From JAAXVQ01 sp964604705 (GTDB lineage Bacteria > Oederibacteriota > JAAXVQ01), in the NCBI GenBank assembly GCA_964604705.1, contig CAZSAP010000007.1, forward strand, positions 62,001 through 126,000: a stretch of 64,000 bases of DNA, in the 5' to 3' direction. The notes under the pieces are model-generated. The model was not told the DNA's origin, did no database searches, and worked only from the letters and a program-made list of their open reading frames with translations. This document shows positions 56,983-64,000 of this stretch, piece after piece; position 1 is the stretch's first letter, and every line of letters begins with the position of its first letter. The translations under genes were made by a program, and so were the position numbers.

Positions 56983-58461
56983 TCAGCCTTGATATATGAA
57001 CATTGCGCGTATGAGGGTGTGAAATCCACGGACAAACCAGCCATCATCGCCGTTACCGTCGACAGTTATGGTATCAACACCATTGATGCGAAGTGTGAAT
57101 GTACCGTTCCATATGCCCTTGCCCGAGTTGACAACAGAAAGCCGAATAGGGTTCTTACCCACGGCGAAATAACGGGCGATTTCTGTGGTTGAATCACCGG
57201 CGAGGGGTAAATACGTCACAGGCCCGCCGGGTTCAGGATCACCAAAGGTGATCTGGGCCGCATCGTCGGGCTGGCCCACCACCACGACTTCTACGGTATC
57301 ACCTTTCTTGGCGCGATAGGTTCGTTGGATGATATCGCCCGCAAAGGTTAATACTTCACCGCCACGGGCAATGCCGCGTGTCGCTTGCTTCCGTGCCAAA
57401 GCTTGCGTTTTTGAAATTGAAAGAGGTATCGTAGCAGGCGCTTGGTTCGGTTCTGCTTCGTGACGGACTTTGTAGAGGTAGGTTCCCGGTGCAAGCGAAA
57501 CCACTTTTGTAGTGCCGCCATGCACCACGTCTACGAAGGCTGCGTCATTGGCCGGACCAAAAATGCCCGCCGCGGTGGTACCCTTCTCACCGCCCAGAGT
57601 AAATGTGTAGCTACCCTTTTCCGTAATGGTAAATTGATACAATCCGTCGGTAAACGGGTGCGGCGTGTGCATGCGTGGTGCATCATTGATCGTGATGCCA
57701 GCGCGGCGTGATACGCTGGGGTAGCAACTGCGGCACCAGTACTCATCGGTGGGCGACAAATCCGTGGGTTTGGCGATCTCATAGTTGCCGGTATGCCACG
57801 TGCGATCGATCCAATAGTGCATAATGGAGGCCGGATCGTACCCGGAGTAAAAATAACCGCGCCCGCATTTCTCCAGAATATTATAACGAATCGCGTCGAG
57901 GGACCATCCATACCAGGCCTGTGCGTCGCGAATAACGTTGGCCTCATTCCATTGCAGGTTGCAGTTCGGTTGTTGATGTTCGTGATAGAACCCCAGTACA
58001 TGGCCGAATTCATGCAGAATATCATGGTCATACAGTGTTGGTAAGGCAAGGGTAACGGTGGGGTTTGGAGATGGAACGGTCAAGGCATCGGTGCCGATGT
58101 TACTGCAGGCCCCGGTTCCATTGAACGTGACCCTGATCTGTGCATCGGGGTAGTTACCGAACAAAAAGTAGAGGGCTCCCGCGTTTTCCCACTTTTTCAG
58201 TGCAGTCATCACCTGATTTTGTTGTGCGGTAGATCCGTCAAGGAACCAAACTTTTAAGCATGGTTCCTGCCCCCATAATTTACTGCCTCTCGCGCACAAC
58301 CGCGAAACATTTTTTCCAATGATCCTGCCTTTGTCATCCACGGGTGCGAGCGGCGCATTCAGCGGGTTGGCTTTGATCGCAACGCGCAACGACTCTTGGG
58401 GTGATGGGCGAAAAGCAGCGAAATCATTGTCCAACAGCACCGGGGCTTTTTTTCTATTCAT
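56983..58461 (-). CDS. Astacin-like (M12A) zinc metalloprotease with C-terminal beta domain
   Basis: 492 residues. The zinc site is complete: HEFGHVLGFYHEH (His150, Glu151, His154, His160) with the Met-turn SIMHYW. Residues about 60-260 form the peptidase. The rest is beta-rich with repeated prepeptidase-like modules (ITEKGSYTFTLGGEKG, GDTVEVVVVGQPDDAAQITF). No signal peptide or membrane segment is visible although such enzymes are usually secreted. AAGGAGG lies eight bases before the ATG. Codon use resembles the neighbours. Confidence 0.9.
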   Translation of the reverse strand: MNRKKAPVLLDNDFAAFRPSPQESLRVAIKANPLNAPLAPVDDKGRIIGKNVSRLCARGSKLWGQEPCLKVWFLDGSTAQQNQVMTALKKWENAGALYFLFGNYPDAQIRVTFNGTGACSNIGTDALTVPSPNPTVTLALPTLYDHDILHEFGHVLGFYHEHQQPNCNLQWNEANVIRDAQAWYGWSLDAIRYNILEKCGRGYFYSGYDPASIMHYWIDRTWHTGNYEIAKPTDLSPTDEYWCRSCYPSVSRRAGITINDAPRMHTPHPFTDGLYQFTITEKGSYTFTLGGEKGTTAAGIFGPANDAAFVDVVHGGTTKVVSLAPGTYLYKVRHEAEPNQAPATIPLSISKTQALARKQATRGIARGGEVLTFAGDIIQRTYRAKKGDTVEVVVVGQPDDAAQITFGDPEPGGPVTYLPLAGDSTTEIARYFAVGKNPIRLSVVNSGKGIWNGTFTLRINGVDTITVDGNGDDGWFVRGFHTLIRAMFIYQG

Positions 58462-58534
58462 GACAGGTTCCTCCTTGTGATGTCGCGATAAACACGGCGT
58501 AGCATGTTCGGTCTAAAGGATTTACTTTTGCATC

Positions 58535-58660
58535 TCATGCCTTGCCTTTTGCCGCGACAGCCTTGCAACGCACGTCACGGGGCAGGCCTTCAAACAAGTC
58601 CGCCACGTTTTGAATGGCTTCCAGTTAGTAATCCAGCCCTGCATCGAATTGAAATTTCAT
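58535..58660 (-). pseudogene. Remnant of a type III restriction subunit (Res) N-terminus
   Basis: The ATG overlaps the RhuM stop (ATGA). It reads MKFQFDAGLDY, a TAA stop where the family has Gln, then LEAIQNVADLFEGLPRDV and soon a second stop. MKxQFD...YQLEAI...VDLFEG is the N-terminus of type III restriction (Res/DEAD helicase) proteins, which are normally about 900-1000 residues. Everything after about residue 40 is missing, so this is a dead fragment. Confidence 0.7.
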
Positions 58661-59718
58661 TTGTTTCTCCGTTTGACCTTGGCTGTCTTTTCTTCAAGTT
58701 GTTTTAAATCATCCGCTGCCTTTTCAGTTTGAGCTTCTTGGGCCAGCCGGTGCGTGTTAAATTTCTCAAATTCCTTCAGTGCCAACTTCTCCGCGACTTC
58801 ATGGCTGACTTTTCCAGCGTTAGCTAAAATATCACGCTCATTGAATTTTAAAAATGCATCCAGCTTTTCGCGCCAATTGCGCATAAACACTTGGCGGTGC
58901 CGTTTGGCTTGGTCCTCGGCATAGTCGAGGTACATGGTAACCACACGGTTTAAACCTTCGAGTTCAGTTTGGTTCAGATAATTTTTCGCCACCACTACGT
59001 CCGTTTTTCTTACCACAGACCCTTTCCAGGACGTCAGCCCCATGTTGGGTTTGGTGGCGTCTGCCCGTTCGGAAATCAGTTCTGGCGCGGTCTTGCCTGA
59101 AATGGCGAAATGCAGTTTGTTTTGTACCACCTTGAAAAACGCCAGAGTTTCTTCGGCCTTGGGGTCATAGTCTACGGCCAGTTTGTAAATGTCGCGGATC
59201 TTCTGGTAAAAGCGCTTTTCACTGGCCCGGATATCCCGAATGCGTTCCAACAGTTCATCGAAATAATCCGAACCGATGTTGTTGCCTTCTTTTAAACGCT
59301 CATCGTCCAGGACAAAACCTTTAACCAAATACTCTTTAAGTTTGTCCGTGGCCCAACGCCTGAACTGAGTGCCCCGGGGGGACTGCACGCGGTAACCCAC
59401 TGCCAAAATGGCGTCCAAGTTGTAATTAACAACTCTATAGTTTTTCCCATCTTGGGCAGTTGTCAAGTATTCCTTGACTACTTGTTGTTCTTCCAGCTCG
59501 TTTTCGCGGAAAATGTTTTTTAAATGAAGGCTTATGTTTTGCTTGGTGGTTTGGTAGAGCTCCGCCATGCCTGCTTGGGAAAGCCACACTGTTTCCTCTG
59601 CCAAGCGGACTTCAACACGTTCCTGCCCACCTGTGGTGGTGTACAGCAAAATACGCCCCTCGGACACATTGGGCTGAACAGCCGCTGATTGGGTTGCCTT
59701 ACTTCGTGTTTTACTCAT
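58657..59718 (-). CDS. rhuM: RhuM family virulence/DNA-binding protein
   Basis: 353 residues. RhuM family features are ILLYTTTGGQERVEVRLAEE, TVWLSQAGMAELYQTTKQNI-SLH, NYNLDAILAVGYRVQSPRGT-QFRRWAT, and FFKVVQNKLHFAISGKTA. These proteins have an N-terminal DNA-binding-like domain and are often in islands with restriction or phage genes; the function is unknown. The ATG at 59718 has AGGA nine bases upstream. It is directly upstream of a type III restriction remnant, suggesting it was once part of an R-M locus. Confidence 0.93.
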   Translation of the reverse strand: MSKTRSKATQSAAVQPNVSEGRILLYTTTGGQERVEVRLAEETVWLSQAGMAELYQTTKQNISLHLKNIFRENELEEQQVVKEYLTTAQDGKNYRVVNYNLDAILAVGYRVQSPRGTQFRRWATDKLKEYLVKGFVLDDERLKEGNNIGSDYFDELLERIRDIRASEKRFYQKIRDIYKLAVDYDPKAEETLAFFKVVQNKLHFAISGKTAPELISERADATKPNMGLTSWKGSVVRKTDVVVAKNYLNQTELEGLNRVVTMYLDYAEDQAKRHRQVFMRNWREKLDAFLKFNERDILANAGKVSHEVAEKLALKEFEKFNTHRLAQEAQTEKAADDLKQLEEKTAKVKRRNK

Positions 59719-59906
59719 TGAGCCGGTTCCTTTATATAAGATGAATTGTTGCCAAAACTGCAACAGTTCATTTGGACAGTCTTGAACACGATTTGATTGT
59801 GCTTTTCCATACACTCAATAACCTTAATTCCCCGCTCTACTTGTCGATTCCGACACCCGAGCCCCCGCCTCTGTTCTAAGCTGAGGCTTGGTGCCTGGCA
59901 CCGTTT

Positions 59907-59995
59907 GAATACACCAACTCCAGCCATCCCCACACTTTTTCGACCATAACATGATTCCCCGCCCTGATTGAGGGGAGGGGCCAGGGGAGGGTGAT
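59907..59995 (+). repeat. 89-bp direct repeat, copy 1
   Basis: Starts GAATACACCAACTCCAGCC and ends AGGGGAGGGTGAT. Differs from copy 2 at about four positions. Preceded by GGTGCCTGGCACC. The end part also occurs at 56903-56946. Confidence 0.9.
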
Positions 59996-60161
59996 TATGT
60001 TTCAAAAATATTGTGCAGCACCACCCTCGATAATAAAACTATTTTATTCATCCTTTCCTTAATAAAGGTTAAGGGGCTTTCCTTTATTAAGGGTAGCGGA
60101 GCGAATGGAACGAAAAATTGTAAAGTTCATGTGCCTGGCACCCTTTGATCACTGCCTAAAC

Positions 60162-60250
60162 GAATACACCAACTCCAGCCATCCCCACACTTTTTCGATC
60201 ATAACATGATTCCCCGCCCTGTTTGATGGGAGGTGCCAGGGGAGGGTGAT
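60162..60250 (+). repeat. 89-bp direct repeat, copy 2
   Basis: Same 89 bp as copy 1 with about four substitutions, 255 bp downstream and in the same orientation. Preceded 20 bp earlier by GTGCCTGGCACCC. Probably a non-autonomous, REP-like element; no transposase is in the window. Confidence 0.9.
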
Positions 60251-60270
60251 AGAGCAGTAACCCCTCGAGT

Positions 60271-61086
60271 TCACGATTTTATATAATCAACAAATTCTTT
60301 TTTCTTACTCCCGATTCGTCCCTTATTCCCGATTTGAGGGTCAGCATAAAAGTAACCACTGCCAATAAGCCAAAACACGCGGTCAGCGTTATAGGCAGTG
60401 ACTTCCGCGTTGCGCGCGACGCGCGTAATGGCTTTGAATAATTGATAATCATCCATCTTGTTATCGCAGAGCCCTATTGCGGTAAAAATATCACGCAGGT
60501 GAACATCTGGTTTCGGGAAATTTATATAACCCATTTTCTTTAAAAAATCACAGGAAAGTGCAAAACCAAACCCTGATACTTCCTGACTTAATAACATGGG
60601 TAAACTAGCACGTACCCTGTCATCCTTATCGAAAAAATCGACCCATTCAAAAAAATCTGAAACTGAAGCGAACTGTTCCAGAAAGGTCGCAGCCGAGAGG
60701 ATTGTTTGGCAATAATTTGGCCAAATACTACGCGGCGTCCTGCGAACTTCACCCCTGGGATGAATTTGGGTGATAATATCGTCTAGGACAGCTTCACGAT
60801 TGTTTTTATATTTTTCTAAAACGGTTTTAGGATTGAACCCCTCAAGAACGGCAGACAGCTCTTCCACCCCACCTATGGCTTTGCCAATTACTCCCGCCTT
60901 CATACTAGCGTTTTGTGCAGATTCTAAAATATGCTGATAAACATCCTTCATGGATGCCGGTCTTGAATTAAAAGAGCCTGGGTCTAAATACTTTTCGATA
61001 AGAGCTGCTGTTACTCCCTCAATATTTAGGCTTGGTAAATACTCTTTCGCCTGCTGGTAGATTTTTTTATCCGTGGAAACTATCAT
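60271..61086 (-). CDS. HhH-GPD-like DNA glycosylase-type protein (tentative)
   Basis: 271 residues, no firm family. The C-terminal half has VSGFGFALSCDFLKKMGYI then NFPKPDVHLRDIFTAIGLCD. This resembles the helix-hairpin-helix and following catalytic Asp (KPDxH) of DNA glycosylases. The N-terminal half is helical (ASMKDVYQHILESAQNASMK). There is no signal peptide. AT-richer than the main chromosome part, it sits between repeats and a HEPN-like gene. A role in DNA repair or defence is inferred. Confidence 0.6.
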   Translation of the reverse strand: MIVSTDKKIYQQAKEYLPSLNIEGVTAALIEKYLDPGSFNSRPASMKDVYQHILESAQNASMKAGVIGKAIGGVEELSAVLEGFNPKTVLEKYKNNREAVLDDIITQIHPRGEVRRTPRSIWPNYCQTILSAATFLEQFASVSDFFEWVDFFDKDDRVRASLPMLLSQEVSGFGFALSCDFLKKMGYINFPKPDVHLRDIFTAIGLCDNKMDDYQLFKAITRVARNAEVTAYNADRVFWLIGSGYFYADPQIGNKGRIGSKKKEFVDYIKS

Positions 61087-61184
61087 TTTATTTCCTTATT
61101 TAAAATATACTCCAGAAATACCTGCGTGTCACCTTACGTGGAATTCATTGATAAATTGCTCAACCGGACATTTGAACAACATTT

Positions 61185-61658
61185 TCAATCATATTTTTCT
61201 AATTCGCACTTCGCCTTAACTACTTTATCCAAGAGCTTGCCCGCTATTATCTTAACCATCTTATATACCGGCTTGTGTATTATCAGGTCTTGATAATTTT
61301 CATAGTAAACGCCCTTTACTGCCATTCCAAACTTACTTAGGTGAGGATTTCTATACTTGACATCAGTATGTGCGATTATTTTGTTGCGATAATTCATTAT
61401 TTCATTGTGTAAATCTCGATACTCACTCGGAATTATTTTCTTATCTAGTGTATGTTTATTATTATTGCCTTCATTTTTAGTAAATGCCCGGGCATAGGTA
61501 ATAATTATAAAAACAAACAAACGATACCTAAGTGCTGGTTTAACACAAGTTTTCAATAATTCGAACGTTGTAATAACTTGTTCAAAATCACTATCACAAA
61601 GATAATAAAAGCATATATCGTCATGAATTTTTCGTGCAATCTTTTCAGCGGTTTTCAT
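61185..61658 (-). CDS. HEPN-like protein
   Basis: 157 residues, mostly helical. LHNEIMNYRNKIIAHTDVKY contains the R-x5-H pattern of HEPN-type RNases and toxins. Helix YYLCDSDFEQVITTFELLK lies before it. HEPN proteins are common in toxin-antitoxin and abortive-infection systems; no cognate antitoxin (such as MNT) is obvious. The gene is AT-rich with many Lys and Ile, suggesting transfer. Confidence 0.6.
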   Translation of the reverse strand: MKTAEKIARKIHDDICFYYLCDSDFEQVITTFELLKTCVKPALRYRLFVFIIITYARAFTKNEGNNNKHTLDKKIIPSEYRDLHNEIMNYRNKIIAHTDVKYRNPHLSKFGMAVKGVYYENYQDLIIHKPVYKMVKIIAGKLLDKVVKAKCELEKYD

Positions 61659-61701
61659 AGTTTGCTCAAAATCAGATCCTCTTTATGTTTCATTAAATTA
61701 G

Positions 61702-61712
61702 GTGCCAGGCAC
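61702..61712. repeat. GTGCCTGGCAC-type palindrome
   Basis: GTGCCAGGCAC, the reverse orientation of the palindromes at 59891 and 60131. It lies between the HEPN-like gene and the helicase gene. Confidence 0.6.
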
Positions 61713-61724
61713 TGGCTGTTTCCA

Positions 61725-64000
61725 CTATACTATTTTCACGAATTCCGCAATTACCGTATGATTATCCACGTCATCTTCTTTGATAACTATGGGAGTGTAT
61801 TTTTTATTTAAGGGTTCCAGAACTATCTCTTCATGCTGCCACGAACCATCATCACTAAATGCCTTCCTTGATGTGTACTTCTTGATTGAATATGCTCCAC
61901 CGCTTTCTGGATCTGTATGATCATTGTGTTGAACCAGAACTATCTTGTTTTGACGGCTGCCAACTACAGGTGCACGAAAAATACAGTAATCTTTATTTTG
62001 AATCAGCGGTTCCATGGATGAGCCTTTTGCTTGAACAACAAACACATTTCTGCCAATCTTTCGGTTACCCTCAACGTTGAGCCAGCCTTTAATCTCTGCT
62101 GGTTCACCATTGCCAAAATGTCCACATGCCGCCGCAAAAGAATAGACTGGAAGATAATCCAAATACTGATGTGATTCTGGAATATCCTCTTCAATTTTAG
62201 GTCGCCGTATTTTTACAATTTCCTCAAGCGGTAAGGAAAACTTCGCCTGCATTCTGCTCATACTTTCTTTGAACACCTGCCTAACAGCAGCATCACAAAT
62301 AAAGACATAACAACCTTTCATTGCTCTCGACATAAGCGTCTTATAAATATTCCGCACAAGTACACTTAAGGCTACTCGATCTTTGCCTAATCCCTTTTTT
62401 CCGGACATATCTTTGTAAGAATTCCAATCAACATAATATGTCCTATCATCAGGATTAAATCTTAGATCATTTCCAATAATTACTCCTACATAATCAAACT
62501 CCAAACCTTGCGATGTGTGAATACACCCGACTTGTTCAATTCCTTCAGCATCAATAGCCCAAGTGGTTCTGGCTTTTCTTGAATTCCATGGCATGGCGAA
62601 CTTAAATTCAGGTAGGGTGACATCTTCAATCTCTCCATCAGCATTGCCTTCTTTTTCGCTTGTCCACTTCCAGGCATATCCTGCCAGCATGCGCGCTGAA
62701 TAGCCCTCTTTGTTTTTTGAGGCAATAGCTCTTTTCATATCATTTGGATTATCAAATAGTTTGAATTCAAAATCTTTAGTATCCCATCCGTTATAATTTG
62801 CTGTGTTTCTAATTTGTAGAATATGATCAAGCCAATTAATAAATCCTTCCGCCCCTGCGCAGCGAAATTGCGCATCTAGTTCAACTTCGTATATTCGGGC
62901 TTTAAAATCATTGGCAATGCTTTTTATTGCCTCAACCGTTCCAATATCCTCCGGTCGAATCCGTTGATTATCATCAATAAATAAAATGGTTGTAATACTT
63001 GATTTAATAATATCAACCAGCTGATTTTCACCATAATACTGATATGCTGTGCCATTCTTAAGACGATGTGCCTCATCTACGACTATTGTGTCAAAAGTAT
63101 TGGGGTCAGTATTGAGAAAAGCTGATGATCCTTTGAAAAGATGTTTTAATCTGCTTTTTTGATGGTTCTTTGCCAACATTGCAAGCATGACATCCCGAAA
63201 AGATGCGTTTGGTGCTACAAATACAACGTTATGTTTTTCTTTTAATAACGCTCCTAAAAGATTGATAGAAACAACGGATTTCCCAGTTCCTGGCCCACCT
63301 TTGACAATAACGACGTTTTTTTCATCTGCTTTTTTAGCAATGTCTAAAGCTTTTTCAAAAGCCACTTTTTGATTATCAATCAATGTAAATGTTGAATTGC
63401 CTTCATACATACTGGTTACATGATCAATAAGTTTTTTGCTTGGGCGTATACTCCCGAATTGTATGTCATAGAGCACTTCCATCCCCTTGCCCTTGCCAAC
63501 ATGCTTGTTGATAAAATTTTGTAACTTCTCCGTATCGTGTTTAAAAAAAATAGGTGTATCAGTAACTATACTGCTATAGATATCAGAAAGAAGTGGTTCT
63601 GGTAGGGATTCCTTATAATTGTGCAAATAAGCGCAGCTATGAGATTGAATATTCTTTTTTTCAACATTCTCATTATAATCGTTAAGTAGGCATTTATATG
63701 AATACGCTTGATAGGAAGGATGTGTGGTTTCACGTTCTCGACTTCCTAAAAAAGTAACTACCACACCGTCCATGCTAGTCGCTCTGGCTTTTTCCCATTG
63801 TTTTAATTCAATAATGATTAGATTGTTGCTCCCTTTATCATCCGCACCTGCGATAACAAAGTCAATCCGATTTGAGGTTAGAGGGATTTTATATTCGATT
63901 AGAATTCCGCAATCATCCTGGATTTTTGAATTGCGTACTATTGATTCCATGAACTGCATTGAGTTGTTCCAAGATGTGGTCTCTTTTGTCGGAGACCCGC
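61725..64000 (-). CDS. PD-(D/E)XK nuclease - DUF2075 helicase - S24 peptidase fusion (start beyond window)
   Basis: At least 758 residues; the frame remains open at base 64000 (…ETTSWNNSMQFMESIV), so the start lies outside. Numbering below is from the Met codon at 63959. An N-terminal nuclease-like domain has RIDFVIAG and IIIELKQW (the D…ExK core). A superfamily 1 helicase (DUF2075) follows with Walker A GGPGTGKSVVSI (Lys227), Walker B IVVDEAHRL, and helicase motifs such as HTSQGLEFDYVGVIIGNDL. The C-terminus is an S24 (LexA/UmuD-like) domain: VVQAKGSSMEPLI (Ser648) and a Lys in AYSIKKYTSRK. AT-rich, likely acquired. Confidence 0.88.
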   Translation of the reverse strand, partial: GSPTKETTSWNNSMQFMESIVRNSKIQDDCGILIEYKIPLTSNRIDFVIAGADDKGSNNLIIIELKQWEKARATSMDGVVVTFLGSRERETTHPSYQAYSYKCLLNDYNENVEKKNIQSHSCAYLHNYKESLPEPLLSDIYSSIVTDTPIFFKHDTEKLQNFINKHVGKGKGMEVLYDIQFGSIRPSKKLIDHVTSMYEGNSTFTLIDNQKVAFEKALDIAKKADEKNVVIVKGGPGTGKSVVSINLLGALLKEKHNVVFVAPNASFRDVMLAMLAKNHQKSRLKHLFKGSSAFLNTDPNTFDTIVVDEAHRLKNGTAYQYYGENQLVDIIKSSITTILFIDDNQRIRPEDIGTVEAIKSIANDFKARIYEVELDAQFRCAGAEGFINWLDHILQIRNTANYNGWDTKDFEFKLFDNPNDMKRAIASKNKEGYSARMLAGYAWKWTSEKEGNADGEIEDVTLPEFKFAMPWNSRKARTTWAIDAEGIEQVGCIHTSQGLEFDYVGVIIGNDLRFNPDDRTYYVDWNSYKDMSGKKGLGKDRVALSVLVRNIYKTLMSRAMKGCYVFICDAAVRQVFKESMSRMQAKFSLPLEEIVKIRRPKIEEDIPESHQYLDYLPVYSFAAACGHFGNGEPAEIKGWLNVEGNRKIGRNVFVVQAKGSSMEPLIQNKDYCIFRAPVVGSRQNKIVLVQHNDHTDPESGGAYSIKKYTSRKAFSDDGSWQHEEIVLEPLNKKYTPIVIKEDDVDNHTVIAEFVKIV

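Larger units (their letters stand above)
59719..60270. other. Non-coding repeat-rich region at the island edge
   Basis: About 550 bp without a supported gene. It holds a copy of the dispersed repeat (59861-59888, GCCTCTGTTCTAAGCTGAGGC, palindromic), two GTGCCTGGCAC palindromes (59891, 60131), and a directly repeated 89-bp element. Confidence 0.6.

Noticed and set aside
58462..58707. Plus-strand frame opposite the rhuM end (58504-58707)
   Set aside because: It is antisense to the Res remnant, has no ribosome site and no similarity I recognise.
59907..60250. CRISPR array
   Set aside because: Only two long repeats with one 166-bp gap, no regular spacers and no cas genes.

Overview
The window (about 50 % GC over most of its length) comes from a motile Gram-negative (diderm) bacterium. 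Evidence for an outer membrane is FlgH and FlgI ring proteins, an MlaD/E/F-type lipid transport operon and a secreted beta-barrel candidate. Several genes are more typical of deep-branching or Firmicutes-like lineages: Asp23/AmaP, accB-accC next to efp, FliW-CsrA, DUF501 and DUF6485. I infer a little-studied, non-proteobacterial diderm lineage (an Omnitrophota-like candidate phylum is possible) but cannot fix the phylum.

Layout. 1-5016: flagellar basal-body operon on the minus strand (unknown gene, flgB, flgC, fliE, fliF, fliG, fliH running in frame into fliI), headed by an excellent sigma-54 promoter. 5373-9495: GAF histidine kinase, HDOD protein and a divergent FapA-like gene. 9584-19783: late flagellar genes (fliS, fliD, three flagellins, csrA, fliW, flgL, flgK, flgN, flgM-like). 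19813-24327: flgJ-like, flgI, flgH, flgA, flgG, flgF and a small protein behind a second sigma-54-like site. 24634-36693: methyltransferase, kinase, DUF6485 cluster, mlaDFE, Nudix, then a three-gene signalling cassette. 36762-41030: tRNA-fMet, tRNA-Leu, DUF501, ftsB-like, two roadblock genes and aroB. 41039-49694: outer-membrane protein, thiC/thiD2, amaP/asp23, accC/accB, efp and an M24 peptidase. 49835-53576: envelope polysaccharide genes. 53716-58461: mixed small operons, an SDR and an astacin-like protease. 58535-64000: an AT-richer accessory island with a dead type III restriction remnant, RhuM, a glycosylase-like protein, a HEPN-like protein and a nuclease-helicase-S24 peptidase fusion running off the right edge.

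How it fits together. The flagellar genes show a readable regulatory hierarchy. Hook-basal-body operons carry -24/-12 sites. fliD, all three flagellins, the flgM-flgN-flgK-flgL transcript and one histidine kinase share a sigma-28-like box of the form TTTA-N17/18-(T/A)ACGA(A/T). Each flagellin leader has a GGA-loop hairpin placed exactly 7 nt before a GGA-containing Shine-Dalgarno, and csrA-fliW sit directly upstream, so post-transcriptional control by CsrA with FliW as antagonist is very likely. The right-hand island looks like a defence or mobile region and is the best place to look for an undescribed system. Short intergenic repeats are scattered through the window.
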